From positions 1,041,869 through 1,105,868 of the forward strand of contig NZ_OCVX01000003.1 of NCBI RefSeq assembly GCF_900232995.1: a stretch of 64,000 bases of DNA, in the 5' to 3' direction. The translations under genes were made by a program, and so were the position numbers. Positions 62,681 to 64,000 of this stretch are shown here, in pieces (position 1 is the first letter of the stretch; each line of letters starts with the position of its first letter). The DNA is from Mycobacterium simulans (GTDB lineage: Bacteria; Actinomycetota; Actinomycetes; Mycobacteriales; Mycobacteriaceae). The notes beneath the pieces are model-generated. The model saw only the letters and a program-made list of their open reading frames with translations, did not search any database and was not told where the DNA came from.

Positions 62681-62739
62681 AAACGGGGCGAGCGCTCCGC
62701 TTGACTCCTCGGACTATACGGAACGAGCGCCCCGTTTAG
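62679..62739. promoter_or_regulatory. Paired operators with 12-bp inverted arms between truncated SDR and TetR
   Basis: CTAAACGGGGCG (62679-62690) and CGCCCCGTTTAG (62728-62739) are perfect inverted arms. Each continues inward as a palindrome of the form ACGGxxCGAGCGxxCCG, so there are two operator copies in opposite orientation flanking a TATACG (62715-62720). The adjacent TetR is the obvious binder. Confidence 0.7.
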
Positions 62740-62761
62740 CAATGCCCTAGGAGGTTGCGAC

Positions 62762-63331
62762 TTGGTGCAGCGCGATAGGCCGGTACGCGCCGACGCTGCT
62801 CGTAACCGGGCGCGCGTCCTGGAGGTTGCCTACGAGACCTTTGCCGCCGAGGGACTATCAGTGCCGATCGATGAGATTGCTCGGCGCGCAGGAGTTGGTG
62901 CCGGCACTGTGTACCGGCATTTCCCGACCAAAGAAGCGCTGTTTCAGGCGGTGATCGCCGACCGGATGCGTCGCATTATCGACGAGGGCTACGCGTTGCT
63001 TGACTCCGAGCTGCCGGGTCAGGCGCTGTTTACGTTCCTGCGGTCGATGGTGCTGCAATGGGGCGCAGCGGACCGCGGCCTCGTCGAGGCACTGGCTGGT
63101 GTCGGGATCGATGTCAACAGCGCAGTCCCCCAGGCCGAGGAGGACTACTTGGGTCTGCTCGCCGATCTGTTGCGCGCCGCTCAGGATGCCGGCACCGCAC
63201 GGCGGGACGTGGACGTGCATGACGTAAAGGCGCTGCTGGTCGGGTGTCAAGCCATGCAGGGCTATAACGCCGACATAGCCGAGCGGGTGACCGATGTGGC
63301 CCTCGACGGCCTTCGGGCAAGCCGATCTTGA
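62762..63331 (+). CDS. TetR family regulator (Rv0067c-like)
   Basis: TTG 62762, 7 bases after GGAGG (62750-62754), gives 189 residues; GTG 62765 is an alternative. HTH: RNRARVLEVAYETFAAEGLSV and IARRAGVGAGTVYRHFPTKEAL. The C-terminal domain (LVEALAGVGIDVNSAVPQ, LLVGCQAMQGY) is of the SbtR-like type. It is divergent from the truncated SDR and precedes icd2, the same order as Rv0066c-Rv0068 in M. tuberculosis (by recall). Confidence 0.9.
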   Translation: MVQRDRPVRADAARNRARVLEVAYETFAAEGLSVPIDEIARRAGVGAGTVYRHFPTKEALFQAVIADRMRRIIDEGYALLDSELPGQALFTFLRSMVLQWGAADRGLVEALAGVGIDVNSAVPQAEEDYLGLLADLLRAAQDAGTARRDVDVHDVKALLVGCQAMQGYNADIAERVTDVALDGLRASRS

Positions 63332-63376
63332 ACCCGACCCGACGGCGAGCGTGCCCGATGCCACTGCCATCAGTAA

Positions 63377-64000
<624 letters not shown>

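Overview
The window is high-GC, densely packed DNA from a Mycobacterium, most likely a slow grower. The evidence is a PE protein at the left edge, a PE_PGRS protein, copies of a 53-bp repeat of the mycobacterial interspersed (MIRU) type, an LprB-like lipoprotein, and close relatives (recognised from memory, not searched) of M. tuberculosis Rv0066c-Rv0068, Rv0088-Rv0091, Rv0102, Rv0569, Rv0574c, Rv2563-Rv2564 and Rv2630-Rv2631. Gene order differs strongly from M. tuberculosis, so this is a rearranged chromosomal region.

Layout. 1-3.8 kb: PE-PPE hydrolase (partial), then a copper set (CopZ-like chaperone, CopD/CtaG fusion, DUF5134 membrane protein). 3.9-6.0 kb: LuxE-type acyl-protein synthetase followed by the C-terminal relic of an acyl-AMP ligase. 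6.0-9.3 kb: MTA/SAH nucleosidase, SRPBCC and SDR operon, then a DUF2127 protein. 9.3-16.5 kb: IclR regulator, gutted alcohol dehydrogenase, SnoaL-like and SDR genes, methyltransferase, and a 1052-residue STAND-type adenylate cyclase coupled to an SDR. 16.5-25.4 kb: PE_PGRS with a non-PGRS C-terminal domain, two Baeyer-Villiger-type monooxygenases joined by MIRU repeats, a divergent pair of paralogous TetR genes, LLM oxidoreductase, PNPOx-like protein and SRPBCC. 25.4-26.7 kb: relic of a copper P-type ATPase and a secreted polysaccharide deacetylase. 26.8-35.0 kb: a leftward catabolic cluster (Rieske oxygenase, TetR, P450, crotonase, double CoA-transferase, SDR) with a divergent PaaX-type regulator. 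35.0-40.2 kb: LprB, a secreted protein, and a leftward CoA-transferase / CGSC (UGSC-like) protein / 370-residue partner operon with a divergent LysR gene. 40.2-46.1 kb: TetR with alpha/beta hydrolase, membrane protein, an anti-sigma partner-switching pair, relics, DUF5709, CapA and DUF1918. 46.4-52.0 kb: archease/RtcB, class I aldolase, ABC exporter with a cyclic-nucleotide-binding domain. 52.2-54.4 kb: DUF5078 and an acyltransferase. 54.3-61.2 kb: monooxygenase, amidohydrolase, Rieske oxygenase, FAD dehydrogenase and an extraordinary cysteine-repeat protein. 61.2-64 kb: lipoprotein hydrolase, truncated SDR, TetR, and the start of monomeric isocitrate dehydrogenase.

Three themes stand out. 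First, several locally regulated catabolic cassettes (Rieske oxygenases, P450, BVMOs, CoA-transferases) whose regulators and palindromic operators can be read directly; the same 13-bp operator occurs at 3.9 kb and 55.8 kb. Second, unusual gene decay: at least eight truncated or relic genes (acyl-AMP ligase, two alcohol dehydrogenases, two P-type ATPase fragments, two SDRs, one TetR). Third, candidates for undescribed systems: the CGSC/UGSC-like operon with its LysR regulator, and the protein with twelve cysteines at every third residue behind hexapeptide repeats.
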